64,000 nucleotides of DNA from Pseudoflavonifractor_A sp022772585 (GCF_052065415.1 NZ_JBQHUB010000012.1:9249-73248), one strand, 5' to 3'. Positions 13,909-22,421 are shown, counted from the stretch's first letter. The notes: generated from the letters alone by a model not told the origin. Program-made: numbers and translations.

Positions 13909-16152
13909 ATGCCCAAAAAGAAGGCCCCGGACACCGGGGCGAAAAAAGTAAACAACCCCAACGTCATGGGCCTGCGGGCCGAGGTGCTGGAGCAGCCCAT
14001 TACCGAGACGCTGGAGCTCAACTACATGCCCTACGCCATGAGCGTCATCGTCTCCCGGGCCATCCCGGAGATCGACGGCTTCAAGCCCTCCCACCGCAAG
14101 CTCCTGTACACCATGTACCAGATGAAGCTGCTGGGGGGCGCTCGCACCAAGAGCGCCAACATCGTGGGCCAGACCATGAAGCTCAACCCCCACGGCGATG
14201 CGGCCATCTACGACACCATGGTCCGCCTCTCCCGGGGCTACGGCGCCCTGCTCCACCCCCTGGTGGACTCCAAGGGCAACTTCGGCAAGGTCTACTCCCG
14301 TGACATGGCCTGGGCCGCCAGCCGGTACACCGAGGCCCGGCTGGACCCCATCTGCGCCGAGCTCTTCCGGGACATCGACCAGGATGCGGTGGATTTTGTG
14401 GACAACTACGACGGCTCCATGAAGGAGCCCGCCCTGCTGCCCACCACCTTCCCCAACATCCTGGTCAGCGCCAACCAGGGCATCGCGGTGGGCATGGCCT
14501 CCAACCTGTGCGGCTTCAACCTGGCCGAGGTGTGCGACGCCGCCGTGGCCTACCTGAAAAACCCCGGCGTGGACCTGCTGCCCATTTTGAAGGCCCCCGA
14601 CTTCCCCACCGGCGGGCAGCTTCTCTACGACGAGACCGCCCTCCGGCAGATCTACTCCACCGGCCGGGGCTCGGTGCAGGTGCGGGCCAAGTGGCGCTAC
14701 CTCAAGCCGGAAAACCTTATTGAGATCTATGAGATCCCCTATTCCACCACGGTGGAGGCCGTGATGGACAAGGTGGCCGAGCTGGTCAAGGCCGGCAAAG
14801 TCAAGGAGATCGCCGACATGCGGGATGAGACCGACCTGAACGGCCTCAAGCTCACCATCGACCTGAAGCGGGGGGCCGATCCGGACAAGCTGATGGCCCG
14901 TCTCTTCCGCTCCACCCCCCTGCAGGACGCCTATTCCTGCAACTTCAACATCCTGATCGGCGGCATGCCCCGGGTGATGGGGGTGGGCGAGATTCTGGAG
15001 GAGTGGACCGCCTGGCGTATGGACGGCGTCCGCCGCCGCACTTATTATGTGATGAAGAAGAAGGAGGAGAAGCTCCATCTCCTCAAGGGCCTGAAAAAGA
15101 TCCTGCTGGACATCGACCGGGCCATCAAAATCATCCGGGAGACCGAGGAGGACGCCGAGGTCATCCCCAACCTGATGATCGGCTTCGGCATCGACCAGAC
15201 CCAGGCCGAGTACGTGGCCGACATCAAGCTGCGCAACATCAATAAGGAGTACATCCTCAAGCGGGTGGAGGAGACCGCCTCCCTGGAGGAGGAGATCGCC
15301 GACCTGCGGGACCTGGTCTCCAGCCCCGCCCGGATCAAGAAGGTCATCACTACCGAGCTCCAGGGCGTGAAGAAAAAGTACGCCGTCCCCCGCCGGACTG
15401 AGATCGTCTACGAGTTCCAGGCCGCCGCCGCGGCCGACCCGGAGGAGGATATCCCCGACTATCCGGTGCATGTATTCCTCTCCCGGGAGGGATACTTGAA
15501 GAAGATCACCCCCCAGTCCCTGCGCATGAGCGGCGAGCAGAAATATAAGGAAGGGGACGGTCCCTTCCTCCAGTGGGAGTCCTCCAACCGGGACGAGCTG
15601 CTGGTCTTTACCGACCGCCAGCAGTGCTACAAGACCCGGCTCAGCGACTTTGGGGACACCAAGGCCAGCGTGCTGGGCGAGTATCTCCCCACCCGCCTGG
15701 GCATGGACCCGGGGGAGAACGCCGTGTGGGCCTGCGTCACCAGCGACTACAGCGGCCACCTGCTCTTCTTCTTTGAAAACGGCAAGGCCGCCCGGGTGGA
15801 GCTCTCGGCCTACCAGACCCAGACCCGCCGCAAGCGCCTCACCGGCGCCTACAGCGACAAGTCCCCCCTGGCCGCCGCTCTCCACATCCGGGAGGATCTG
15901 GAGCTGGCCGCCATCTCCACCGAGGGACGGTGCGTGGTGTTCCACACCGCCGCCCTCTCCCCCAAGACCACCCGCTCCACCCAGGGCGTGGGCGTGATGA
16001 CTCTCAAGCCCAGGTACCGTCTGGAGAAGGTGCTCCCCCTGTCTGAGACCTCCATTGTCAACGCGGCCCGCTACCGTGCCCGCAGCCTGCCCGTGGCCGG
16101 CATGCTCCTGAAGGAGGAGGACCGGGGTGAGGAGCAGATGAGCCTGTTGTAA
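13909..16152 (+). CDS. Type IIA DNA topoisomerase, breakage-reunion subunit (GyrA/ParC-like paralogue)
   Basis: The 747-residue protein has the winged-helix domain with catalytic Tyr140 in AASRYTEARL, the quinolone-region strand NPHGDAAIYDT, the tower and coiled coil, and a shortened C-terminal beta-pinwheel (from about 515). No GyrA box (QRRGGKG-like) is visible, which favours a ParC-like decatenase over gyrase. The position of E. coli GyrA Ser83 is Ala98 here, a substitution linked elsewhere to intrinsically low fluoroquinolone sensitivity. It forms the heterotetramer with the subunit encoded at 10299. A strong terminator follows directly. Confidence 0.9.
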   Translation: MPKKKAPDTGAKKVNNPNVMGLRAEVLEQPITETLELNYMPYAMSVIVSRAIPEIDGFKPSHRKLLYTMYQMKLLGGARTKSANIVGQTMKLNPHGDAAIYDTMVRLSRGYGALLHPLVDSKGNFGKVYSRDMAWAASRYTEARLDPICAELFRDIDQDAVDFVDNYDGSMKEPALLPTTFPNILVSANQGIAVGMASNLCGFNLAEVCDAAVAYLKNPGVDLLPILKAPDFPTGGQLLYDETALRQIYSTGRGSVQVRAKWRYLKPENLIEIYEIPYSTTVEAVMDKVAELVKAGKVKEIADMRDETDLNGLKLTIDLKRGADPDKLMARLFRSTPLQDAYSCNFNILIGGMPRVMGVGEILEEWTAWRMDGVRRRTYYVMKKKEEKLHLLKGLKKILLDIDRAIKIIRETEEDAEVIPNLMIGFGIDQTQAEYVADIKLRNINKEYILKRVEETASLEEEIADLRDLVSSPARIKKVITTELQGVKKKYAVPRRTEIVYEFQAAAAADPEEDIPDYPVHVFLSREGYLKKITPQSLRMSGEQKYKEGDGPFLQWESSNRDELLVFTDRQQCYKTRLSDFGDTKASVLGEYLPTRLGMDPGENAVWACVTSDYSGHLLFFFENGKAARVELSAYQTQTRRKRLTGAYSDKSPLAAALHIREDLELAAISTEGRCVVFHTAALSPKTTRSTQGVGVMTLKPRYRLEKVLPLSETSIVNAARYRARSLPVAGMLLKEEDRGEEQMSLL

Positions 16153-16158
16153 ACCAGT

Positions 16159-16194
16159 GCCCCGGAGCGGCCTGCGGTCCGTTCCGGGGCTTTT
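16159..16194 (+). terminator. Terminator of the topoisomerase operon
   Basis: GCCCCGGA...TTCCGGGGC hairpin (16159-16190) followed by TTTT. Confidence 0.85.
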
Positions 16195-16296
16195 CCGCCC
16201 CGCCCCACCCGGCCCCCTCGGTTGACACGGAGGCAAGGCGTGGCTTACAATAGAGAAAACGCCTGTACCCCATATGATTTGTGATGTGAGGTTTGT

Positions 16297-17166
16297 ATGA
16301 GCCGTCTTTTAAAAGAAAAAGCCCTCCCCTATCTGTGGATCACTCTGGCCTCGGTCATCTATGCCCTGGGCTTCTGCTGGTGCTATGAGCCCAACCAGAT
16401 CGGCTTTGGCGGTATCACCGGCGTGGGCCAGATCATCAATCATTTTCTCCCTTGGGCCCCCATCGGCGTGGTGGTCATCCTGCTCAACATCCCCCTCTTT
16501 CTGCTGGGGTGGAAATTTATCGGCGGCCGCCTGCTGGTGACCTCGCTCTTCGCCATGGCGGTATCCTCCATTTTTATCGACCTGACCGCCGCTCTTTATA
16601 CGTTCCCGCCGATGGACCCTCTGCTGGCCTGCATCTTCGGCGGCGTGCTCATGGGGGTCTCTCTGGGCATTGTCTTTCTTCAGGGGGCCACCACCGGCGG
16701 TACCGACCTGATCGCCCGGCTCCTCAAGCTCAAGCTGGCCTGGCTGCCCATGGGCAAGCTGCTTCTGGTCATTGACCTGGTGGTCATTGTGGCGGTGGCC
16801 GCCGCCTTCCACGACCTGTCCAGCGCTCTCTACGGCCTGGTGGCACTGTATATCTCCACCATCGTCATGGACAGCGTGCTCTACGGCCTGGACAACGCCA
16901 AAGTGGCCTATATCATCAGCTCCAGGCCGGACGAGATCTCCCACGCCATCTTTCAGGAGCTGGACCGGGGCGTCACGGTGCTCCACGGCGAGGGAGCCTG
17001 GTCGGGAGAGGCCAAGCGTGTGCTGCTGTGCGCCTTCAAACAGCGGCAGATCGTGCCACTCAAGCGCATGGTGAAGGAGATCGACCCCGCCGCCTTTCTC
17101 ATCGTATGCGAGGCCCATGAGGTCCTGGGCGACGGGTTCCGGGAGTATAAGCAAAACGACCTTTAA
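16297..17166 (+). CDS. YitT family membrane protein (with DUF2179 domain)
   Basis: The 289-residue protein has five to six membrane helices in residues 10-200 and a small cytosolic DUF2179 domain at about 205-285. Family marks are NQIGFGGITGVGQIINHF, QGATTGGTDLIARLL, VYLYISTIVMD-like helix LVALYISTIVMDSVLYG, and GVTVLHGEGAWSGEAKRVLL. The transport role is unproven for the family. It is 16 bases before the LUD gene, so these are likely one transcript. It starts at the ATG at 16297 with GTGAGG upstream. Confidence 0.9.
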   Translation: MSRLLKEKALPYLWITLASVIYALGFCWCYEPNQIGFGGITGVGQIINHFLPWAPIGVVVILLNIPLFLLGWKFIGGRLLVTSLFAMAVSSIFIDLTAALYTFPPMDPLLACIFGGVLMGVSLGIVFLQGATTGGTDLIARLLKLKLAWLPMGKLLLVIDLVVIVAVAAAFHDLSSALYGLVALYISTIVMDSVLYGLDNAKVAYIISSRPDEISHAIFQELDRGVTVLHGEGAWSGEAKRVLLCAFKQRQIVPLKRMVKEIDPAAFLIVCEAHEVLGDGFREYKQNDL

Positions 17167-17182
17167 TTAAGGAGGAAGCGCC

Positions 17183-17773
17183 ATGGCAGACATTAACAAG
17201 CTGCGTAAAAATCTGGAAAAGAACGGCTTCCATACGGTGTATTTCGACAGCGCCCGGGAGGCCGCCGACTACCTGGACGGCAAGCTGGACGGCCGCACCA
17301 TCGGCATGGGCGGTTCCGTGACCATCCAAGAGCTGGGCCTGATGGAGCGGCTCTCCGGCCATAATACCTTCTATTCCCACTGGAGCGGCGGCACATTGGA
17401 CCAGGCCGCCGGCGCGGAGGTCTACCTCTGCTCGGTCAACGGCGCGGCCGAGACCGGCGAGCTCATCAACATCGACGGCACCGGCAACCGGGTGGCCGCC
17501 ACCCTGTATGGCCATAAAGAGCTCTATCTGGTCATCGGCGTCAACAAGATCGCCCCCGATTACGACCAGGCCCTGTGGCGCTCCCGCAACATCGCCGCCC
17601 CCAAAAACGCCAAACGGCTCAACCGAAAGACCCCCTGCGCCGTCAACGCCGACCGCTGCTACGACTGCGACAGTCCCGAGCGGATCTGCCGCGGCCTTAC
17701 CGTGCTGTGGCGTCGTCCCAATGGCATCCCATATGCCGAGGTCGTTATCGTAGGCGAGGATCTGGGCCTGTAG
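17183..17773 (+). CDS. LUD domain protein (lactate utilisation LutC/DUF162-like)
   Basis: The 196-residue protein has the LUD fold motifs: IGMGGSVTIQELGLMERL at about 40, NAAAETGE-like VNGAAETGELINIDGTGNRV, and VIGVNKIAPDYDQALWRSR. Near the end are four Cys in NADRCYDCDSPERICRG-type spacing, also seen in other stand-alone LUD proteins. The LutABC partners are absent here, so a direct role in lactate oxidation is not supported. It follows a TAAGGAGG ribosome site. Confidence 0.85.
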   Translation: MADINKLRKNLEKNGFHTVYFDSAREAADYLDGKLDGRTIGMGGSVTIQELGLMERLSGHNTFYSHWSGGTLDQAAGAEVYLCSVNGAAETGELINIDGTGNRVAATLYGHKELYLVIGVNKIAPDYDQALWRSRNIAAPKNAKRLNRKTPCAVNADRCYDCDSPERICRGLTVLWRRPNGIPYAEVVIVGEDLGL

Positions 17774-17809
17774 GCCCCTGTACACCCCCTTCAGAAAGGA
17801 GGGCCGCCC

Positions 17810-18907
17810 ATGCCCGGAAAGGGAAAGCTTACATCTCTGCTGCTGGCGGGCACTGTGCTGCTCAGCGGCTGCTCTTCCATGCTGGAACGCAGCTACATGG
17901 TGGTCACCGCCCACCCCGAGCACCCGGCGGCCGCCGACAACTCCAACGTGCTCAAGGCCGAGACCTATCAGGATCTGGTCAACGACGTGCTCTACTTCGT
18001 CAATCAGGGGGTGGAGCACGGCGCCATCCGCCTGACCAACTACCCCAGGGACGTGGAGGCAGACCTGAACAGCGCCTGCCTGGAGGTGGCCCGGGACGCC
18101 CCTGTCGGTGCCTACGCCGTGGATTTCATCGAGCATGACTGCACCCGTGTGGTGCAGTATTACGAGGCCAATATCCATATCACCTACCGCCGCACCCTGG
18201 AACAGATCCAGAGCATCAAGACGGTCACCGGCAGCAGCGCCGTCCGCCGGGTCCTGCAGGAAAAGCTGACCCGCTTTGCGCCGGAGGCCGTGCTCCAGGT
18301 ATCCTATTTTACCGAGGATGAGGACTATATCTCCGCCCTGATCCGACAGGCCTACTATGACACGCCCGCTGCCGCCCTGGGCATGCCGGAGTACACCATC
18401 TCCCTCTACCCCGACCGGGGACGGGAGCGTATCGTGGAGATCCTGCTTACCTACCCTGCCCCGGCGGAGGAGCTGCGCCGTATGAGCCAGCTGCTTCTCC
18501 AGCAGGCCGACCAGCTCTCTGCCTCCCTCTTGGGCCAGGCCGGCCCTGAAGCCCTCCAGGAGATCTTTGACCTGCTCCGCCAGCGGGTCAGCCCCGCCCC
18601 CGCCGGTGAGGGTCCCACTGCCTACGCCGCGCTACTGGAGAACCGGGCCGACAGCGAGGGCGTAGCCCTGGCCTTCCAGCTGCTCTGTCAGACCGCCGGG
18701 CTGGACAGCACGGTGGTCCGGGGATTCCGGGACGGCCGCGCCCATTTCTGGAATGTCTGCGCCCTTCCCTCCGGCCAGCACCGGCACGTGGATGCCTCCG
18801 CCGCCGACGGATTTCTTCTGACCGACAGTGACGCCGAGGCCATGGGATATGTCTGGGACCGGGATGAGATCCCCGTCTGTTCGGACAGTGGCAAAGAAGC
18901 CGGCTGA
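17810..18907 (+). CDS. Lipoprotein with transglutaminase-like domain, apparently lacking the catalytic Cys
   Basis: The 365-residue product has a lipoprotein signal ending LLSGCSS (Cys21). Residues about 265-350 read like the transglutaminase core: ADSEGVALAFQLLCQTAGLD, VVRGFRDGRAHFWNVCAL, and HRHVDASAADGFLLTD. The usual nucleophile is the Cys in a GxCxGxA-type motif; here the aligned position is Ser (ADSEGVALA), while His (HFWN) and Asp (VDAS) remain. It may be a non-catalytic binding protein. Residues 40-260 have no recognised domain. It is anchored outside the membrane and ends the YitT-LUD transcript. Confidence 0.72.
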   Translation: MPGKGKLTSLLLAGTVLLSGCSSMLERSYMVVTAHPEHPAAADNSNVLKAETYQDLVNDVLYFVNQGVEHGAIRLTNYPRDVEADLNSACLEVARDAPVGAYAVDFIEHDCTRVVQYYEANIHITYRRTLEQIQSIKTVTGSSAVRRVLQEKLTRFAPEAVLQVSYFTEDEDYISALIRQAYYDTPAAALGMPEYTISLYPDRGRERIVEILLTYPAPAEELRRMSQLLLQQADQLSASLLGQAGPEALQEIFDLLRQRVSPAPAGEGPTAYAALLENRADSEGVALAFQLLCQTAGLDSTVVRGFRDGRAHFWNVCALPSGQHRHVDASAADGFLLTDSDAEAMGYVWDRDEIPVCSDSGKEAG

Positions 18908-18928
18908 CCGTACACATCCGGCACAGTA

Positions 18929-18964
18929 CGCGGGGAGGCGCTCCCACGCCTCTCCGCGTTTTTT
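18929..18964 (+). terminator. Terminator after the lipoprotein gene
   Basis: CGCGGGGAGGCG pairs with the mirrored arm ending at 18958, followed by six T. Confidence 0.85.
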
Positions 18965-18985
18965 GCATAATTCGTAAAATCCCTC

Positions 18986-19014
18986 TTGACATCTCGTCCT
19001 TCTGCCGCTATAAT
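18986..19014 (+). promoter_or_regulatory. Consensus promoter of the first tRNA-Gly
   Basis: TTGACA (18986-18991), 17 bases, TATAAT (19009-19014); both hexamers are perfect. Confidence 0.88.
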
Positions 19015-19028
19015 ATCATTCGTCGCTT

Positions 19029-19104
19029 GCAGGTGTAGCTCATCTGGTAGAGCGCCACCTTGCCAAGGTGGAGGTAGCGAGTTCGAGCCTCGTCACCTGC
19101 TCCA
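19029..19104 (+). tRNA. tRNA-Gly (GCC), copy 1
   Basis: Cloverleaf of 76 bases: acceptor GCAGGTG/CACCTGC, D-arm AGCTC...GAGC, anticodon stem CCACC/GGTGG with loop TTGCCAA (anticodon GCC), T-arm with GTTCGAG, and an encoded CCA end. Confidence 0.97.
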
Positions 19105-19114
19105 GTTCGGAATA

Positions 19115-19150
19115 AGCCCTGAGGTAAAAACCTCAGGGCTTTTCCTTTTG
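19115..19150 (+). terminator. Terminator of tRNA-Gly copy 1
   Basis: AGCCCTGAGG (19115-19124) pairs with CCTCAGGGCT (19131-19140), then TTTTCCTTTT. Confidence 0.9.
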
Positions 19151-19271
19151 CAAACGGGGTTTTATTGCTTCCAAACCGGACCCGCTGCGCCGGGCTTCGA
19201 TCCGGCCCGGGCGCGGACCCGAAAGCGGATCCAGCAGAGGGACGCAGGTACCGTATCGCCGTATTTTCCTC

Positions 19272-19300
19272 TTGACAAGCGGTTCCTTTTTTCATATAAT
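19272..19300 (+). promoter_or_regulatory. Consensus promoter of the second tRNA-Gly
   Basis: TTGACA (19272-19277), 17 bases, TATAAT (19295-19300). The spacer sequence differs from that of copy 1. Confidence 0.88.
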
Positions 19301-19313
19301 ATCTATGTTGCTT

Positions 19314-19389
19314 GCAGGTGTAGCTCATCTGGTAGAGCGCCACCTTGCCAAGGTGGAGGTAGCGAGTTCGAGCCTCGTCACCTGCTCCA
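19314..19389 (+). tRNA. tRNA-Gly (GCC), copy 2
   Basis: Identical in all 76 bases to the copy at 19029, including anticodon GCC and encoded CCA. Confidence 0.97.
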
Positions 19390-19400
19390 GCTCGGAATAG

Positions 19401-19435
19401 GCCCTGAGGTAAAAAGCCTCAGGGCTTTTCCTTTT
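19401..19435 (+). terminator. Terminator of tRNA-Gly copy 2
   Basis: GCCCTGAGG (19401-19409) pairs with CCTCAGGGC (19417-19425), then TTTTCCTTTT. Confidence 0.9.
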
Positions 19436-19545
19436 GCGGGCGGGCTTTTTCCCGTTTTCAGACCGGACCCGCCGTTTTGCCGCCCCAGGGGCGGTTTTTT
19501 GCTATGCCGGGCCCGCGCCCGCCAAACTTCAAGGAGGTTTTTTCC

Positions 19546-19986
19546 ATGGTAACACTGGCACAGCGCATCGAATCCCTCCGTACCGAGGCCAATCTGAGCC
19601 GTCCCGCCCTCTCCCTGTCCCTGGGCTTCCCCAAGGGCGCCATTGAAAAATTTGAGACCGGCCGGGCCACCCCCACCAAGGAACAGCAGGAGAAGATCGC
19701 CGCTCACTTCGGCGTCTCCCTCTTCTATCTCCGGGGCGAGAGCAGCGACCGCACCCGCCAGGAGGACTGGATGGACGCCGTACCCGCCGACGACGGCGAG
19801 TATGTACCCATCCCCGCGCCCAAGCCCAAGCGCCCCAAGCCCTCCGCCGAGCCTCAGCAGGGGGCCATGCTGGACTCTCTGCTGGCCAGCAAAGCCGTAC
19901 AGGAGCTGCTGCGCAAAACGGTTCTGGACACCCTTCGCTCCCCCGAGGGCCAGGAACTCATCCGCAAGGCCATGCAGAAAAAGTGA
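19546..19986 (+). CDS. XRE family helix-turn-helix regulator
   Basis: The 146-residue protein starts at the ATG at 19546 behind AAGGAGG. Residues 1-65 are a Cro/CI-type DNA-binding domain: LAQRIESLRTEANLSRPALS, LGFPKGAIEKFETGRATPTK and IAAHFGVSLFYLRGES. A Pro/Lys-rich linker (about 85-105) leads to a C-terminal helical segment (SLLASKAVQELLRKTVLDTL). The target is unknown. It has its own terminator and no operon partner. Confidence 0.9.
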   Translation: MVTLAQRIESLRTEANLSRPALSLSLGFPKGAIEKFETGRATPTKEQQEKIAAHFGVSLFYLRGESSDRTRQEDWMDAVPADDGEYVPIPAPKPKRPKPSAEPQQGAMLDSLLASKAVQELLRKTVLDTLRSPEGQELIRKAMQKK

Positions 19987-20000
19987 CGCGCCGTCAAAAA

Positions 20001-20033
20001 GACCCCGCTCGCGTGAGCGGGGCCTTTTCCTGT
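20001..20033 (+). terminator. Terminator after the XRE gene, also facing greA
   Basis: CCCCGCTC...GAGCGGGG (20003-20022) followed by CCTTTTCCTG; A-rich on the other side, so it may also act on the greA transcript. Confidence 0.8.
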
Positions 20034-20537
20034 TTAAAACTTGTTCAGGGGAATGGAGCCGTCGTCCTTTGCCTTTTCGATGGCCCGGATGACCACATCG
20101 TAGCCGTAATCCGCATCCACCTGGATGTGGACCCGGTCGCCCACCTTCTTTCCCAGCACCGCCTTCCCCACCGGGGACTCCCGGCTGATGAGCCCGTGAA
20201 GGGCGTCCTGCCGCATGGTGGTGACGATCTGATAGGTCTCGGTCTCATCGTCCTCCTCCACATACACGGTGACCCGGTCGTAGAGCCCCACCGCGTCCTC
20301 CGCCGCCTGGTCCGAGATGACCACCGCCGTGCGGATCATGTTCTCCAGGTAGCGGATGCGGCTCTCGTTCTTGTTTTTTTCCTGCTTGGCCGCCTTGTAT
20401 TCAAAATTCTCGCTCAGGTCGCCGAAGGCCCGGGCCTCCTTCACTGCCTCCAGCAGCTGGGGGCGCAGCTGGATGCGGCGGTAGTCCAGCTCCTCCCGCA
20501 TGAGCTGCAGGTCCTTTTGGGTCAGTTCGTTGTGCAT
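20034..20537 (-). CDS. greA: Transcription elongation factor GreA/GreB family
   Basis: The 167-residue protein has an N-terminal coiled coil with the acidic tip GDLSENFEYKAAKQ (about 38-51), where Asp and Glu direct RNA polymerase to cleave backtracked RNA. The C-terminal FKBP-like domain has YQIVTTMRQDALHGLISRES and SPVGKAVLGKKVGDRV. Length and motifs are normal. It is a monocistronic gene with its own promoter and a hairpin-rich leader. Confidence 0.95.
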   Translation of the reverse strand: MHNELTQKDLQLMREELDYRRIQLRPQLLEAVKEARAFGDLSENFEYKAAKQEKNKNESRIRYLENMIRTAVVISDQAAEDAVGLYDRVTVYVEEDDETETYQIVTTMRQDALHGLISRESPVGKAVLGKKVGDRVHIQVDADYGYDVVIRAIEKAKDDGSIPLNKF

Positions 20538-20554
20538 GTCGGTATCTCCTTTTC

Positions 20555-20627
20555 GCCCGGCCGGGCGCTATTCATCGTTCCGGGGCACGGCGCGTATCAC
20601 GCGCCTTCTAAGGAGCATTTGCTCCTT
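20555..20627 (-). promoter_or_regulatory. greA leader with three hairpins
   Basis: Between the promoter and the ribosome site lie perfect inverted repeats AAGGAGCATTTGCTCCTT (20610-20627), GGCGCGTATCACGCGCC (20589-20605) and GCCCGGCCGGGC (20555-20566). The first buries a ribosome-site-like AAGGAG in its stem. None has a T-run, so they are not ordinary terminators. Confidence 0.65.
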
Positions 20628-20640
20628 TTGAACTTCTTTG

Positions 20641-20669
20641 ATTATAGCACGATTGCCCCGCCGGGTCAA
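20641..20669 (-). promoter_or_regulatory. greA promoter
   Basis: On the minus strand TTGACC (20664-20669), 17 bases, TATAAT (20641-20646). Confidence 0.8.
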
Positions 20670-20706
20670 AAAGAGGTCCGCTTCCTGTGGGAAGCGGACC
20701 TCTTTT
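20668..20706 (-). terminator. ptsI terminator
   Basis: GAGGTCCGCTTCC (20673-20685) pairs perfectly with the arm at 20690-20702, with a T-run on the minus strand, directly after the ptsI stop codon. Confidence 0.9.
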
Positions 20707-20707
20707 C

Positions 20708-22354
20708 TTATTTCTGTTCCGCTGCCTCTCCCAGCTCCAGTCCGCACACCCGCTCCCGGGTGGGGAGGATGGCGGCGGGGCTCATGGAGAGCTCGTCGAT
20801 CCCCATCCGGAGGAAGGTCCCGGTCAGGGCCGGGTCGGCGCCCAGTTCTCCGCAGATGCCGATCCAGATGCCCGCCCGGTGTGCATTCTCCGCCGCCATG
20901 GCAATGAGCTTGAGCACTGCCTCATGGGCGGGGTCGTCAAACTGCGCCACACTGCTGTTCTGCCGGTCCAGGGCCAGGGTATACTGGGTCAGGTCGTTGG
21001 TCCCCACACTGAAGAAGTCCACCTCCCGGGCCAGGTCCCCGCTGAGGAGGGCGGCGGCGGGAGTCTCGATCATGATGCCCAGCTCCACGTCCCCGTCAAA
21101 GGGGACGCCTTCTTCCTTCAGTTCCTGCCGGACCTCTTCGGCGATGGTTTTGATCTGCCGCACCTCGGACACATGGGTGATCATGGGGAACATGATGGCC
21201 AGCCTGCCGTATGCCGACGCCCGGTATAAAGCCCGCAGCTGGGTGCGGAACACCTCCGGCCGGGTGAGGCAGATACGGATGGCCCGCATACCCATGGCGG
21301 GATTCTCCTCCCGGGGGAGCCGGAAGTAGTCCGCCTGTTTGTCTGCGCCGATATCCAGGGTACGGATGACCACCCGTTTCCCCTCCATCCGCTCCAGCAC
21401 ATCCCGGTAGGCCGCAAATTGCGTCTCTTCATCGGGGTAATCCCGGCTCTGAAGATAGAGGAACTCACTGCGGAAAAGTCCGATGCCCTCGGCGTCTCCC
21501 TCCAGGGCAAGGGCCACATCCTGGGGCCCGCCCACGTTGGCGCACAGTTCCACCCGCCGGCCGTCCCGGGTGACGCTGGCCTTGCCCCGGTAGCGCCCGG
21601 TCCGCGCCCGACCGGCATCCTCGTCCGCCTTCAGGGCGGCAAATTCCATTCGGACGGCCTCGTCCGGGTCCAACGCCACCAGTCCGCGCTCGCCGTCCAC
21701 TGCCGCCTCACGGCCGTCCAGCTCCGGGCCCAGTGCTTCTCCCAGCCCCACCACCGCCGGTATGCCCATGGTGCGGGCAAAGATGGCAGTGTGGGAGTTG
21801 GCCGATCCGCCTGATGTAAGGAAGGCCAGCACCTTGCTCCGGTCCAGCCGCGCCGTCTCACTGGGGGCCAGGTCATCGGCCGCCACCACCACAGGCTCGC
21901 TGCCGAAGAGAGCCTCCTCGTCGGTATGGGTCAGGATGCGGACCAGCCGGCGGCCCACGTCCAGTACATCGGCGGAGCGGGCCTGCATGTACTCGTCATC
22001 CATGGCGGCAAATGCGGCGGCCGCCTCCTTGGCGGCGGCGTCCACGGCATACTCGGCGCAGAGACATTCTCCCTCGATGCGTGCCCGGACGGCGTCAGTA
22101 AAATCCGGATCCTCCAGCATCATCTCATGGATCTGAAAGAGAAGGGCATTCTCCTCCCCCAGGGTGGACAGCGTCTCCGCATAGAGCTGCTCCAGCTCCT
22201 CCGCAGCCTGGCCGCAGACTTTCTCAAACCGCTCCAGCTCCGCCGGAACATCCGAGATGGCGGAGGGCTCGATCTCCTGGCCGGACCGGCGGTAAAAGGC
22301 CACTTTTCCCAAAGCAGTGCCCCGGCTCACTCCCTGACCGTTGAGTGTTGTCAT
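20708..22354 (-). CDS. ptsI: Phosphoenolpyruvate-protein phosphotransferase (PTS enzyme I)
   Basis: The 548-residue protein transfers phosphate from PEP to HPr. It has the swivelling His domain with active His188 in SGGSANSHTAIFART, a linker, and the C-terminal PEP barrel with FLYLQSRDYPDEETQF, ENPAMGMRAIRICL and FSVGTNDLTQYTLALDR. The ATG at 22354 is preferred because GGAG lies seven bases upstream; a TTG five codons earlier is the alternative. It has its own leader but follows the IID gene of the mannose-type PTS operon on the same strand, so EI, HPr and the sugar-specific enzymes are all here. Confidence 0.96.
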   Translation of the reverse strand: MTTLNGQGVSRGTALGKVAFYRRSGQEIEPSAISDVPAELERFEKVCGQAAEELEQLYAETLSTLGEENALLFQIHEMMLEDPDFTDAVRARIEGECLCAEYAVDAAAKEAAAAFAAMDDEYMQARSADVLDVGRRLVRILTHTDEEALFGSEPVVVAADDLAPSETARLDRSKVLAFLTSGGSANSHTAIFARTMGIPAVVGLGEALGPELDGREAAVDGERGLVALDPDEAVRMEFAALKADEDAGRARTGRYRGKASVTRDGRRVELCANVGGPQDVALALEGDAEGIGLFRSEFLYLQSRDYPDEETQFAAYRDVLERMEGKRVVIRTLDIGADKQADYFRLPREENPAMGMRAIRICLTRPEVFRTQLRALYRASAYGRLAIMFPMITHVSEVRQIKTIAEEVRQELKEEGVPFDGDVELGIMIETPAAALLSGDLAREVDFFSVGTNDLTQYTLALDRQNSSVAQFDDPAHEAVLKLIAMAAENAHRAGIWIGICGELGADPALTGTFLRMGIDELSMSPAAILPTRERVCGLELGEAAEQK

Positions 22355-22421
22355 ACTATCACGCTCCAAATTCGCGGTGGTAATACTCTTCTTTCATAAA
22401 ACCATTTTTAAATGTTTTTAT

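Larger units (their letters stand above)
19022..19440 (+). repeat. Tandem duplication of a tRNA-Gly transcription unit
   Basis: The tRNA, its 3' spacer and its CTGAGG-type terminator occur twice, 285 bases apart (units at about 19025-19152 and 19310-19437). Each copy has its own consensus promoter. The tRNA parts are identical; the spacer downstream of each terminator shows decayed similarity, including ACCGGACCCGC in both. Confidence 0.85.
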
